Shown: positions 1-7,896 of the stretch, in pieces
Position numbering within the stretch: the first letter of the stretch is position 1
How the letters are laid out: the number at the start of each line of letters is the position of its first letter
Assembly (NCBI RefSeq): GCF_030382115.1
Contig: NZ_JAUDRJ010000003.1
Span: 1,651,573 to 1,669,091 of the forward strand
DNA: 17,519 bases
Direction: 5' to 3'
DNA from: Nostoc sp. GT001
Lineage (GTDB): Bacteria; Cyanobacteriota; Cyanobacteriia; Cyanobacteriales; Nostocaceae
Made by a program: the position numbers and the translations under genes
Notes under the pieces: model-generated
What the model was told of the DNA's origin: nothing
The model's database searches: none
Seen by the model: only the letters and a program-made list of their open reading frames with translations

Positions 1-20
1 GAAAACCTTGATTTTGTATT

Positions 21-65
21 AGTCCGCGTGGTGCGCTTCGCGCAGCGCAAGCGCGATGGCGGACT
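21..65. repeat. Small palindromic interspersed repeat
   Basis: A perfect 7-bp inverted repeat, AGTCCGC at 21-27 and GCGGACT at 59-65, encloses a GC-rich core that itself alternates GCGC-type self-complementary blocks (TGCGCT/AGCGCA). It is much richer in GC than its surroundings. Short palindromic elements like this are common between genes in Nostocales genomes; naming a family would need a genome-wide count. It could fold as a cruciform or as an RNA hairpin on either strand. Confidence 0.55.
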
Positions 66-336
66 TTGTTTGTATAGCCGCGATTTCTAATCGCCAGGGC
101 TAAGTGCAACATATGAGTCTCTCGTTAGGAAGCGTCAGGACGAGAAAATCAGGGTTTACCGATGAGTTGGTTACAAAAACCGTAACCACAACTGCAACCT
201 TAAACCGCAACCGTAAAATCAATCTAAAGTTTCAGCAATATTACTGGCGACAGTTAAATAATTTACTAATAATCGGAATTGATGCCGACGGGATAGGGCT
301 GTAAATAATCACTGATTGAGGCTGTGAGGCTAAAGA
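66..336. other. Gene-free stretch before the TPR remnant
   Basis: Together with the repeat at 21-65 this makes about 336 bases without a convincing gene. One reading frame at 104-304 stays open for 66 codons, but its product has no recognisable domain or signal and no clear ribosome binding site, so I do not call it. The left edge may carry the end of a gene outside the window; I cannot tell. Confidence 0.4.
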
Positions 337-741
337 ATGAAGAGAAGTGCAAAGTCTCAACGAGTTTGCTGGTGGTTTCTACCAAAATTGACCCGCTACA
401 GTTTAACTTTCTTTCTGAGTGCGGTTTTGTTGTCTAATGCTGTAGGTGCTACACTGAGAAACAGAGAGTTACAAATAGCACAACAGCCAGAAACTACTCA
501 ACAAAATGCCACTCGTGCTGCTGCGGAACGGGTTTTTCAAGAGGGGATGCAGCTTTATCAACAAGGGACAGCAGAATCACTGCGACAGGCGATCGCAAAA
601 TGGCAAGAAGCGCTGAAGCTTTGGCAACAAGTTGATGATAAAGGCTGGGAAGCCACAGCCACCACCCTCCTTGGTATTGGCAAAGTCTACGACGATTTAG
701 GAGAAAAGCAAGAAGCCCTTTCGGTCAATGCATCGCTTTAA
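337..741 (+). pseudogene. Truncated secreted TPR protein (N-terminal remnant)
   Basis: The 134-residue product has a basic start, a hydrophobic signal-like segment at about residues 21-38 (YSLTFFLSAVLLSNAVG), a Gln-rich linker, then helices ending in GIGKVYDDLGEKQEAL. That last stretch is the start of a tetratricopeptide repeat of the type found in large cyanobacterial TPR proteins, often with a C-terminal CHAT peptidase domain. The repeat is expected to continue with further TPR units for hundreds of residues. Here homology appears to stop near base 718, followed by about five unrelated residues and a stop. The last 17 bases overlap the 3' end of the convergent binding-protein gene. I infer a 3' deletion or rearrangement that removed the rest of the gene. 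Any product would be an exported fragment of one TPR unit. Family assignment is from recognition of the pattern, not a search. Confidence 0.7.
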
Positions 742-1984
742 TCTGCTGATTTGCTTCATTCTCTGCCCTCAGCATTGCTTGATTTAATGGCTGTTGCCCC
801 AACAAGGCGCTGACAAACTGGTTATCAAAATTATTCACGATCGCACTTGGATATTTCCCCACCTGCCAAGGTGTAGCATAATTAACACCCGCAACTAATG
901 GCGATCGCAACGCGTCTTGGTCATAACCCAAATTCTTTGCCACTGATTTACGTGTTGGCAAAGCAAATCCTGTTCCTGTCCATTTTTGCATTCCTTCTTT
1001 ACCTGTGAGATAAGAAATTAATTCCCAGGCTTCGGCTTTGTGTTGTGCTTGCTTATTCATTACGTAGGCAACTGTAAACACCATTGTGCCTTTTTTGTCA
1101 TTAATCGTAGGCAGTGGTGCAGTAGCAAACTCTACTTGGGGAAAAGTTTCTGTTAAGTAAGGAATTGCCCAGTTACCTTCAATCACCATTGCCACTTTAT
1201 TCTGACCAAACATTTCACTACCTGAGTTTGTCCCCACATCAGATTTTTGGGCAGAGGAACGGTCTTTTTGATACTGGTCAACTACCAACTCTAAACCTTG
1301 TAAACCTGCCTCACTAGCAAAGGTAGCAGAACCGTTTTGATCAACGAGTTGTCCACCAAAGGCTTTGATTTTATAAGCCTGACGCGCCAATTCTGGAATT
1401 TCACCAAAGCCGTATTTGTTAAGTTTGCCTGTCAATTGCTTCGAGTAAGTCCGTAATTCATCCCAAGTCGCTGGTGGATTACTCAAGCCTGCAAAGGCAA
1501 AGGCTTTTTTGTTATAAAACAAAGCAAGGGTGGAATAGTCTTTGGGAAGACCGTAAATCTGGTTCTGATATTTAAAACTGTTGAGTAGGGTATCCTCGAA
1601 GTCTACTAAGTCAAATTTGGGAGTGATATAACTATCTAACGGTTCTAGGACATTTTGACTCATCAAGAAAGGAGCTTCCAGCGCATCTAGATAAAAAACA
1701 TCAGGTGCAGCTTCTCCAACTAAACGAGTTTTGATTACATCCATGTATTGGTCGGCAATTACCTCATATTTGACCTTAATAGCTGGATGTTGTGCCTCAA
1801 AGTCTTGCAGTACTTGTCTCAAGAGTTTTTGCTCAACGGGAGAACCTCCCCAACCACTGAGTTTGATGGTGACTGCGGTAGATGCTAACGGTTTGCTTGG
1901 CAATTGTAGGCTTTGACAAGCAATAATAGCGATCGCGATCGCCATCACCAATCCTAAAAAATTAAATAATCTTTTATTAATCAC
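725..1984 (-). CDS. ABC transporter extracellular solute-binding lipoprotein (sugar type, family 1)
   Basis: The 419-residue protein has a lipoprotein signal: basic residues K4 and R5, a hydrophobic stretch, and lipobox IIAC with the lipidated cysteine at 23. The mature part has the MalE/UgpB-like pattern of family 1 solute-binding proteins: a beta start TIKLSGWGGSP, then DVFYLDALEAPFL, a YGLPKDYSTLALFYNKKAF block, and the late AWELISYLTGKEGMQKW block. Length is normal for the family and the C-terminus looks complete. It would capture a carbohydrate, perhaps an oligosaccharide or glycerol-3-phosphate-like ligand, outside the inner membrane. No permease or ATPase gene lies beside it, so it is an orphan here and must use subunits encoded elsewhere. 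The start is GTG; no ATG lies in frame upstream. A HIP1 tandem (GCGATCGCGATCGC) encodes part of the AIAIAI signal segment. Confidence 0.88.
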   Translation of the reverse strand: MINKRLFNFLGLVMAIAIAIIACQSLQLPSKPLASTAVTIKLSGWGGSPVEQKLLRQVLQDFEAQHPAIKVKYEVIADQYMDVIKTRLVGEAAPDVFYLDALEAPFLMSQNVLEPLDSYITPKFDLVDFEDTLLNSFKYQNQIYGLPKDYSTLALFYNKKAFAFAGLSNPPATWDELRTYSKQLTGKLNKYGFGEIPELARQAYKIKAFGGQLVDQNGSATFASEAGLQGLELVVDQYQKDRSSAQKSDVGTNSGSEMFGQNKVAMVIEGNWAIPYLTETFPQVEFATAPLPTINDKKGTMVFTVAYVMNKQAQHKAEAWELISYLTGKEGMQKWTGTGFALPTRKSVAKNLGYDQDALRSPLVAGVNYATPWQVGKYPSAIVNNFDNQFVSALLGQQPLNQAMLRAENEANQQIKAMH

Positions 1985-2002
1985 AGACAGATAAAAGTCT
2001 TT

Positions 2003-2010
2003 CTCCTCCC
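2003..2010 (-). promoter_or_regulatory. Purine-rich Shine-Dalgarno-like site, far from the GTG start
   Basis: On the minus strand GGGAGGAG lies 18 bases before the GTG start of the binding-protein gene. That spacing is long for a ribosome binding site. No ATG or TTG lies in frame between them (codons AAA GAC TTT TAT CTG TCT), only a CTG. Either GTG is used at this distance or the site acts otherwise. Confidence 0.4.
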
Positions 2011-2172
2011 TTATATCTTGTGTTATTGAAGAGTGAGATTTTACTTACTTGAAATTTTTGTTGAAAATTGCAAGCTAAAATAACAAAAAATTATCAGCAA
2101 TGCTAATTGAAGCATACTGACTTTCTCTACAACCGGGTTTATCCCAGGGTACTTTACCCATAAACATAGATT

Positions 2173-3594
2173 ATGGATTCTGTTCAGGCTGAAACAACTG
2201 CGCCACTGGCTCTAGAATTTCCCCAGATTGCCTCAGCACCAACAGCAATCTCTCCAAACTCTCGAATTCCCAAGGATACTATTCGCACTAGTTTAAAAGC
2301 TTCCACTGCGGATTCTGTCTTAGCATCGGTTTACTCTCTTGGAACTGGCGGGATTTTACTCAGCAATTTATTGGTGGAATTGGGTGCTAGTCCAGTGGTA
2401 TTTGGGATGCTTTGCTCTATCCCGATGTTGGTCAATCTCATTCAGCCATTGGGTGCTTACTTGTCGGAACGCAGCACCAGCCGTTTTCAATATTCGCTTC
2501 GGACACACGGAATTGGTCGGCTGCTATGGCTGATTTTAGTAATTGGTATTGCCAGCGCCAGTTGGGGAGTGGTTGATACTCACCAGTTAGTGATATTGAC
2601 ACTCTTGATTGTTCTATTCAGCAATCTTTTGGGAGGATTAGGAACTGCATCGTGGTTAAGTTGGGTGGCAATGATAGTTCCCCGACGATTACGAGGCAGG
2701 TATTTTGGGCTACGCAGTAGCGCCGCTAGCCTAACTAATTTGGTTTGCGTACCAATAGCTGGTCTAGTTGTATCACATTGGTATGGGGGATCTCTACAAG
2801 GTTATGGGTTAGTTCTACTGGTAAGCGTTGTCTTTGGAATTATGGGATTGGGGTGTCAATATTTCCAGGTGGATATGAATCCGCGATCGCAAAACACTTA
2901 TTATGGCAAGTTAACTCAAACAAGTGAGATTCAATCAGAGGTTGTAAAAGATGAATCTTCTGAAGTGCTTCAATCAATTCATCCACCACAAAACCAATTA
3001 GCTAACAGTGTTTGGAAAAACTCTAACTTTTTGATATTTCTGCTGTATTTCAGCTTTTGGACACTTGCTGTTAACCTCAGCAGTCCTTTCTTTAACCTCT
3101 ATATGCTGGATACGCTGGATTTAGATGTAAGTTACGTGACTATCTACAACAGCCTCCAAGCGGGGGCGACTTTGCTAATGCTCATTCTGTGGGGAAAATT
3201 AGCAGACAAGATAGGCAATCGTCCCATCCTCATCTGTATTGGGATTTTGGTTGGAGTCACACCATTTCTGTGGCTGGGAATTAGTATTAATCGCCTTGAT
3301 ATTTGGCTGTGGTTGCCACTATTGCACATTTTAGCTGGAGGTACTTGGGCAGCGATTGATTTGTGCAGTAACAATATACAATTGGCGATCGCACCAATTA
3401 AAAATCAGTCTATCTATTTTGCGATCGCAGCTGCCGTTGCTGGAGTAAGTGGCGCTTTAGGCACAACTATAGGCAGTTTCATCGTCCAATTTGCTCAGTC
3501 TGGAGGTTTACTAACTTTGTTTGTCCTCTCTGGTGTATTCCGACTAGTAGCCCTTGTTCCACTCATGTTTCTCCAAGAGCCACAAAGAAGTTAG
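2173..3594 (+). CDS. Major facilitator superfamily transporter
   Basis: The 473-residue protein is a polytopic membrane carrier with about twelve hydrophobic segments in two bundles. The first runs from about residue 48 to 231. A hydrophilic central loop (about 232-284) separates it from the second bundle (about 285-470). The MFS loop motif is visible in the second half as GKLADKIGNRP. A related basic loop, VPRRLRGRYFGLRSS, sits near 169-183, a pattern seen in a cyanobacterial/bacterial MFS group of unknown substrate. The first 40 residues are polar and probably cytoplasmic. The gene diverges from the binding-protein gene across 188 bases, which hold both promoters; the two may or may not share regulation. 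No clear Shine-Dalgarno precedes the ATG. The substrate cannot be read from the sequence; a drug or metabolite exporter is a guess. Confidence 0.85.
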   Translation: MDSVQAETTAPLALEFPQIASAPTAISPNSRIPKDTIRTSLKASTADSVLASVYSLGTGGILLSNLLVELGASPVVFGMLCSIPMLVNLIQPLGAYLSERSTSRFQYSLRTHGIGRLLWLILVIGIASASWGVVDTHQLVILTLLIVLFSNLLGGLGTASWLSWVAMIVPRRLRGRYFGLRSSAASLTNLVCVPIAGLVVSHWYGGSLQGYGLVLLVSVVFGIMGLGCQYFQVDMNPRSQNTYYGKLTQTSEIQSEVVKDESSEVLQSIHPPQNQLANSVWKNSNFLIFLLYFSFWTLAVNLSSPFFNLYMLDTLDLDVSYVTIYNSLQAGATLLMLILWGKLADKIGNRPILICIGILVGVTPFLWLGISINRLDIWLWLPLLHILAGGTWAAIDLCSNNIQLAIAPIKNQSIYFAIAAAVAGVSGALGTTIGSFIVQFAQSGGLLTLFVLSGVFRLVALVPLMFLQEPQRS

Positions 3595-3682
3595 GGAGCA
3601 GGGGAGCAGGGGAGCAGGGGGGAAGTTGCAGTAAGTTTTTCCCCTCTGCCCCTCTGCCTCTTGTGCCCCATGCCCCATTCCC
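3594..3682. repeat. Purine arm / pyrimidine arm tandem repeat between convergent genes
   Basis: Directly after the MFS stop codon comes a tandem purine run built on GGGAGCA units (3594-3624), then a short spacer, then a C-rich run built on CCCCTCTG and CCCCAT units (3641-3682). The arms are roughly complementary (G-rich against C-rich), so a transcript from either side could form an imperfect hairpin. It fills the whole gap between the MFS and accD stop codons and may act as a two-way terminator. The style matches the short tandemly repeated sequences known in Nostocaceae. Confidence 0.65.
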
Positions 3683-3688
3683 CAAACT

Positions 3689-4639
3689 TTATTCTGCGGC
3701 GGTAGAAGTTAAAGACATTGTTTCCCACAAAACCATGTGAGGTGTTGTTAATACAGGCTGGTGTAGAGCAATCAGCTGGGCTAGGGTGTTCTTTAATTGG
3801 GTACGGGGTACGATATCATCCACAAAACCATGCTGGAGCAAATCTTCAGCAGTCTGGAAATTTTCGGGTAGTTTTTCCCGCAGGGTTTGCTCAATCACTC
3901 GCCGACCAGCAAAACCAATGGTTGCTTTGGGTTCTGCCAAAATTATATCGCCCAACATTGCAAAACTAGCGGTAACGCCGCCCGTTGTCGGATTGGTCAA
4001 AACGGGAATATATAATAATCGAGCGTCTTTATGGCGCTGTAAGGCTGCGGAAATTTTCGCCATCTGCATCAAAGAAAGCATTCCTTCTTGCATTCTCGCG
4101 CCGCCGGAGGTGCAGACGATAACTACAGGATACCGCCGTTGAGTGGCTTGTTCAATCATGCGGGTGAGTCTTTCTCCCACGACCGAACCCATACTACCAC
4201 CCATAAAACGGAAGTCCATAACCCCAAGGGCAATGGGCAAACCATTGATTTGACCTAAACCAGTTCTAACTGCGTCTATTAAGCCAATTTTATCTTGTGT
4301 TTCCCGCAAGCGATCGCTGTAGAGTTTGCGATCGCGAAATTCTAGCGGGTCGGTTGGACGTAAATGCTCATCCAGCGGTTTCCAGGTATTGCTATCTATC
4401 AATTGGCGGATGCGCTCATCACTGTCTACCCGATTGTGATGATTACATTCGACACAAACCATCTGATTGGCTTTCAGGTCTTTTGTATATGCCAACACGC
4501 CACACTTAGAACATTTGTGCCACAGACCATCAGCAATTTCACGTTCTTGACGTTCGAGGCTGGTAGATCCTGACTTCCGTCGATTTGCAAACCAATCAAA
4601 TAGAGACTTTAAACCACGTGATTCTTCGTTGTTAGCCAT
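3689..4639 (-). CDS. accD: Acetyl-CoA carboxylase carboxyltransferase subunit beta
   Basis: AccD pairs with AccA to move the carboxyl group from carboxybiotin on AccB to acetyl-CoA, giving malonyl-CoA, the first committed step of fatty-acid synthesis in the cytoplasm. The 316-residue product has the N-terminal four-cysteine zinc finger (C43, C46, C62, C65), then the crotonase-like carboxyltransferase core with [24 protein letters not shown] and [15 protein letters not shown], the segments that form the acetyl-CoA site and oxyanion hole. Length is normal for a bacterial AccD. The ATG start is followed by the typical short basic lead-in ([11 protein letters not shown]). As is usual in cyanobacteria, accA is not adjacent. 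The gene stands alone, with its promoter in the 604-base gap upstream and the purine/pyrimidine repeat at its 3' end. Confidence 0.97.
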   Translation of the reverse strand: MANNEESRGLKSLFDWFANRRKSGSTSLERQEREIADGLWHKCSKCGVLAYTKDLKANQMVCVECNHHNRVDSDERIRQLIDSNTWKPLDEHLRPTDPLEFRDRKLYSDRLRETQDKIGLIDAVRTGLGQINGLPIALGVMDFRFMGGSMGSVVGERLTRMIEQATQRRYPVVIVCTSGGARMQEGMLSLMQMAKISAALQRHKDARLLYIPVLTNPTTGGVTASFAMLGDIILAEPKATIGFAGRRVIEQTLREKLPENFQTAEDLLQHGFVDDIVPRTQLKNTLAQLIALHQPVLTTPHMVLWETMSLTSTAAE

Positions 4640-5243
4640 TTTTTATTTTATTTTAAGTGGGTATGAGGTCGAAAACATGTCAAACCGTATTGGGTTGTCC
4701 TTAGTCATTAGTCATTTTTCTTTATTTAGACTAATGGCTACATCGTTAAACTACGTTTTTAAGCAATTCAGACCTTAATTTTCGTCTTTGGTTGCCAGCT
4801 TAACGAAAATACTTATACCAATACAAGTCTCTTGCTCTTTTTTTCAGCAGACTTAATTATATGGACGTAGTGACAAAACCATGAGAATACCAACCTCCAA
4901 ATAAGATGCTTTCCCCCTCCCACCCTAATCAATTATTTGTATTGCTGGGTTTTGAACAATCAGCATCTGTTGCAGTAGTTGTACTTGCCAACGGTTAATC
5001 GTCGTTAAGAGGGTAATACAAGTCACAAGCTGAATATTATCAAAATGTGAAGGGCAGATGGGGTAATGTTGGTTACAGTCACGAATTATAAATATTTCTT
5101 ATGAAAAGGCATTGGGAGTGCTGAGTTAGGAGTTAGAAGTTAGGAGTTAAGAGTTAGGAGTTCTGTTTATCTCCTTGTCCCCTCATCTCCCTGCTCCCTG
5201 CTCCCCTGCTTCCTGCTCCCCACTCCCAGCTCGATATTTCAAT
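4640..5243. other. 604-base intergenic region upstream of accD
   Basis: No convincing gene. It should carry the accD promoter near its left end. Visible structure: a 7-bp inverted repeat ATTAGTC (4707-4713) with GACTAAT (4729-4735), partly made of tandem TTAGTCA units; an 8-bp inverted repeat ATTTTCGT (4778-4785) with ACGAAAAT (4803-4810); and the tandem repeat block at 5114-5227, listed separately. On the minus strand 4925-5098 stays open for 57 codons but has no ATG near its start, so it is not called. Confidence 0.5.
5114..5227. repeat. AGTTAGG / CTCCCTG short tandem repeat block with inverted ends
   Basis: The left half repeats an AGTTAGG-type heptamer about five times (5124-5160), with variants AGTTAGA and AGTTAAG. 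The right half repeats CTCCCTG/CTCCCCTG (5171-5220). The block is bounded by a perfect 7-bp inverted pair, GGGAGTG (5114-5120) and CACTCCC (5221-5227), and AGGAG (5156-5160) can pair with CTCCT (5171-5175) across the middle. It sits just past the pilD stop codon, where the folded form could end pilD transcripts. Confidence 0.65.
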
Positions 5244-6071
5244 TCAAGAGGCTGGAAAAAATAACCGCAGGTAGCTAGACAAAATGGCTTCGCCGCTAAA
5301 CAGGGTAATCACAGATCCTAAAGCCAGAAAAGGGCCAAAAGGTATTTTTTGTCCTAATTTTTGTTGCGATCGCTGCATAATCAAAATACCTATGCCAATT
5401 AATGCTCCCAGCCCACAGCCAATAAAACTAGCCAAGAGCAAATATTTCCAGCCTAACCAGGCTCCCATCATGGCTGCTAACTTGGCGTCACCTGCACCCA
5501 TTGCAGTTTTCCCAAAGGCAATTGAACTCAATAAGGCGATCGCATCAAATAGCCATAAGCCTAATACTGCACCAACTATCGCCATTATCAGGTGATTTAC
5601 CAATTCCACAAAACTACCTTCTGGTAGAAAACCAACTACCATTTGAAACAAAATCCCCACCACTAAACCCGACTGAGTAAGTGGATTAGGTAGGGTCATT
5701 GTATCTAAGTCAATGAGCGATAGCGCTAATAACCAACTGCAAAAAGCCCAATAGCCTATTGTTAAAGTCGAAACTTGAAATACCAAAAAAATTAGTAAAA
5801 AAATTATGCCCGTTACCCCTTCTACCACAGGATAACGGACAGAAATTTTGCTCTTGCAATATCGACACCGCCCTCTTAAGGAAATCCAGCCAAATACTGG
5901 TACATTGTCGTAAGCTTTTAGCTGGTTGAAGCATTTAGGACAACGAGAAGGCGGCCAAAGAATTGACAACCCAGCAGGTAGGCGATAAACAATAACATTG
6001 AGAAAACTACCAATAGATGCACCCAAAGCAAAGACCATTACACTCGCCGGGATGGCGAACAAAATGTCCAT
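5244..6071 (-). CDS. pilD: Type IV prepilin leader peptidase / N-methyltransferase
   Basis: PilD is an inner-membrane aspartic protease (family A24) that removes the leader from type IV pilins and pseudopilins and methylates the new N-terminal residue. In cyanobacteria it serves motility and natural competence. The 275-residue product begins with the N-terminal signature ALGASIGSFLNVIVYRLP. A cytoplasmic loop follows with the paired CxxC motifs (C44/C47, C69/C72) needed for full-length bifunctional enzymes. Catalytic aspartates lie in LIDLDTMTLP (D121/D123) and in GAGDAK (D195), with about seven to eight membrane segments. Length fits the bifunctional form. The gene is alone on its strand. 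Its start codon is separated by only a few bases from the composite repeat at 6075-6245, so its promoter lies in or beyond that repeat. Confidence 0.95.
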   Translation of the reverse strand: MDILFAIPASVMVFALGASIGSFLNVIVYRLPAGLSILWPPSRCPKCFNQLKAYDNVPVFGWISLRGRCRYCKSKISVRYPVVEGVTGIIFLLIFLVFQVSTLTIGYWAFCSWLLALSLIDLDTMTLPNPLTQSGLVVGILFQMVVGFLPEGSFVELVNHLIMAIVGAVLGLWLFDAIALLSSIAFGKTAMGAGDAKLAAMMGAWLGWKYLLLASFIGCGLGALIGIGILIMQRSQQKLGQKIPFGPFLALGSVITLFSGEAILSSYLRLFFPAS

Positions 6072-6074
6072 ACA

Positions 6075-6245
6075 GTCATTTGTCCTTTGTCATTTGTCCT
6101 GTGTCATTTGTGCTTTGTCATTTGTCCTTTGTCAATAACTAATACTTCTCTACGAGAGGCTACGCCAACGACTACGCGGTAGTTGAGCGCAGTCGAAACT
6201 CAGTACAAGTGACCAATGACTAATGACTAATGACCAATGACTAAT
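6075..6245. repeat. Composite repeat element, copy 1 (heptamer arms around a palindromic core)
   Basis: The left arm (6075-6134) is a tandem of TCATTTG and TCCTTTG units. The core (about 6144-6210) is GC-richer, with small palindromes such as CTCTACGAGAG, and ends in CTCAGTACAAGT. The right arm (6211-6245) is a tandem of GACCAAT/GACTAAT units, roughly the reverse complement of the left arm. A second element with the same plan lies at 15981-16120. The layout resembles a non-coding, MITE-like or STRR-type repeat. It fills the gap between pilD and the small gene at 6241-6501 and supplies that gene's stop codon. Confidence 0.65.
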
Positions 6246-6501
6246 ACATGTGGGATTCAATTTGACTTAAGGGCACAAAACACTCTTGAGGTAAAAGAAC
6301 TGGTTGGTTAGTAAAAATAACCTTACCTCGATGAGTCACACGATTAATTGCTACACCGGAAGGTTGCCCAGCTATTTCGGGATGGACTTCACAGTGAGTA
6401 TAGTATATCTGCCCAGCAGCTCTGATTACAGAGGGATCAATCAAAGGCGATTGGTTTTTTGGGGCGGTAAAATTTGCTTGTCCTTGTCGTAATGCGTACA
6501 C
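6241..6501 (-). CDS. Small protein of unknown function
   Basis: I do not recognise this 86-residue protein. It starts at GTG; an in-frame TAA lies five codons upstream and no ATG is available near it. The product is soluble, with no signal peptide or membrane segment, and has mixed composition. Features include an AAGQIYYTHCEVHPEIAGQP stretch with one cysteine and two histidines, and later VTHRGKVIFTNQPVLLP, which looks beta-rich. Balanced composition and the lack of low-complexity sequence suggest a real gene, probably a conserved cyanobacterial hypothetical. Its last codons (...SHMY, stop) run into the right arm of the composite repeat, so the original C-terminus may have been altered by that insertion. 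It lies 90 bases downstream of leuB on the same strand and could share its transcript. Confidence 0.55.
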   Translation of the reverse strand: MYALRQGQANFTAPKNQSPLIDPSVIRAAGQIYYTHCEVHPEIAGQPSGVAINRVTHRGKVIFTNQPVLLPQECFVPLSQIESHMY

Positions 6502-6591
6502 TATCGACTGTTATTTGATTGCTAGATTTCCCTTTAGTCTACCCGAAACTTATGGCAAAGGTTGCCAAATTGCCCAAGTTGCTATACAAAA

Positions 6592-7680
6592 TTATTTTTG
6601 TTCGATCGCTTTGATGAGTGAGTCTCCCATAGCGCGGCAACCAAGGAGATTTTTTCCTGGAGAAATTATATCCCCTGTGCGATCGCCTTGTTCTAAAACT
6701 TGCAATACGGCTTGCTCTATGTGGTCTGCGGCTTTTGGTTGGTCTAAACCGTAGCGCAACATCATCGCCGCACTCAAAACCTGTGCTAAAGGATTTGCCT
6801 TATCCTGTCCGGCAATATCTGGGGCGGAACCATGAACTGGTTCAAACACACCAGGCCCAGAAGCGCCCAAACTAGCCGAGGGTAACATCCCAATACTACC
6901 TGTGAGCATGGCAGCAGCATCAGAGAGAATATCACCAAACAAATTGCCTGTAACAATGGTGTCGAACTGCTTGGGAGCGCGTACTAACTGCATAGCAGCA
7001 TTATCTACATATAAATGAGAGAGTTCGATATCTGGATATTCTTGTGAAAGTTGGGTGATGCGATCGCGCCACAACTGAGATACTTCTAATACGTTCGCCT
7101 TATCCACCGAACAAAGTTTGCCGCCGCGTTTTTTTGCCGCTTCAAATGCCACCCGCCCAATCCGTTCAATTTCCGACTCGGTGTAAACCATTGTATTTAC
7201 ACCGCGTTTTTCACCTGTTTCTGTGGCAAAAATCCCTTTAGGTTTACCGAAGTAAATCCCGCCAGTGAGTTCACGCACCACCATAATATCCACGCCTTCC
7301 ACAACTTCGCGTTTCAAAGTCGAGGCGTCGATTAGCTGCGGCAAAATTTTCGCTGGGCGCAAATTGGCAAATAATTCTAAACCTGCACGTAATCCTAACA
7401 AACCTGCTTCTGGGCGTAAATTGGATGGCAGGGAATCCCACTTGTAGCCACCAATGGCTGCGAGTAATACAGCATCACTGTTACGGCAAGCCTCTAGAGT
7501 TGCAGATGGTAGGGGTTCGCCTGTGGCATCAATTGCTGCACCACCGATGAGGGCTTCCTGGAATTCAAACTTCAGATCAAATTGCTTCCCTACGACTTTC
7601 AGCACGTCTACCGCCACTGCCATAATTTCAGGGCCAATGCCATCGCCGGGTAGTAGAGTAATGCGGTAGTTCTGGGTCAT
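6592..7680 (-). CDS. leuB: 3-isopropylmalate dehydrogenase
   Basis: LeuB oxidatively decarboxylates (2R,3S)-3-isopropylmalate to 4-methyl-2-oxopentanoate with NAD+, the third step specific to leucine synthesis, as a cytoplasmic dimer. The 362-residue product has the full family pattern: PGDGIGPEI at 11-19; the substrate loop [16 protein letters not shown] with R98 and R108; R137 in [14 protein letters not shown] with Y144; K194 in [10 protein letters not shown]; and metal-binding aspartates D226, D250 and D254 in [14 protein letters not shown]. The nucleotide-binding stretch [14 protein letters not shown] follows. The length is standard. The start is ATG. No leuA, leuC or leuD lies adjacent. 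A 7-bp inverted repeat sits 13-48 bases upstream of the start. Confidence 0.97.
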   Translation of the reverse strand: MTQNYRITLLPGDGIGPEIMAVAVDVLKVVGKQFDLKFEFQEALIGGAAIDATGEPLPSATLEACRNSDAVLLAAIGGYKWDSLPSNLRPEAGLLGLRAGLELFANLRPAKILPQLIDASTLKREVVEGVDIMVVRELTGGIYFGKPKGIFATETGEKRGVNTMVYTESEIERIGRVAFEAAKKRGGKLCSVDKANVLEVSQLWRDRITQLSQEYPDIELSHLYVDNAAMQLVRAPKQFDTIVTGNLFGDILSDAAAMLTGSIGMLPSASLGASGPGVFEPVHGSAPDIAGQDKANPLAQVLSAAMMLRYGLDQPKAADHIEQAVLQVLEQGDRTGDIISPGKNLLGCRAMGDSLIKAIEQK

Positions 7681-7692
7681 AGCTGATGATTA

Positions 7693-7728
7693 CTAGGTAA
7701 ATGCTTACAGATCAAATATCATACCTAG
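7693..7728. promoter_or_regulatory. Inverted repeat in the leuB promoter/leader
   Basis: CTAGGTA (7693-7699) and TACCTAG (7722-7728) form a perfect 7-bp inverted repeat with a 22-base gap, just upstream of the leuB start on the minus strand. A -10-like TATGAT (minus strand, 7718-7723) overlaps one arm, so the repeat could be a regulator site or a leader hairpin. No clear -35 is visible. Confidence 0.3.
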
Positions 7729-7740
7729 CAAAATGTACCG

Positions 7741-7896
7741 ATGGAGTTTTTAATTTTTTTAGATGTATGTTGTCTGAATCGCCCTTTTGATGACCAGACA
7801 CAAGAACGGATTTTTTTAGAAGCTGAGGCAGTACGGCTGATTTTGGCTCGTTGTCAGAGTGGTGAATGGCAATTATTGAGCTACTTTAGTTCCTAA
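7741..7896 (+). pseudogene. PIN-domain protein remnant (N-terminal fragment)
   Basis: Translation from ATG at 7741 gives 51 residues beginning MEFLIFLDVCCLNRPFDDQT, followed by QERIFLEAEAVRLILARCQSGEWQLL. This matches the start of the cyanobacterial PIN-domain family (a VapC-like RNase fold) whose members begin with a short strand, LDVCCLNRPFDDQ with its first catalytic aspartate (D8), then a helix with LEAEAV. A full protein would have about 140-160 residues and further acidic residues. After GEWQLL the family pattern stops, and SYFSS and a stop codon follow. The reading frame overlaps the 3' end of the EcsC-like remnant on the other strand (7873 onward), so the join lies near 7876-7882. It is a dead fragment, probably of a former toxin-antitoxin gene. 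No antitoxin gene is visible upstream, where the leuB promoter begins. Confidence 0.7.

Noticed and set aside
104..304. 66-codon plus-strand frame before the TPR remnant
   Set aside because: No domain, no signal peptide, Thr/Asn-rich chance-like composition and no ribosome binding site.
4925..5098. 57-codon open stretch on the minus strand, with a fairly protein-like end (INRWQVQLLQQML)
   Set aside because: No ATG near its start (only an internal GTG that would give about 34 residues), no ribosome site; could be a remnant, but not enough to call.
6075..6245. CRISPR array
   Set aside because: Repeat units are only about seven bases with no unique spacers of constant length.
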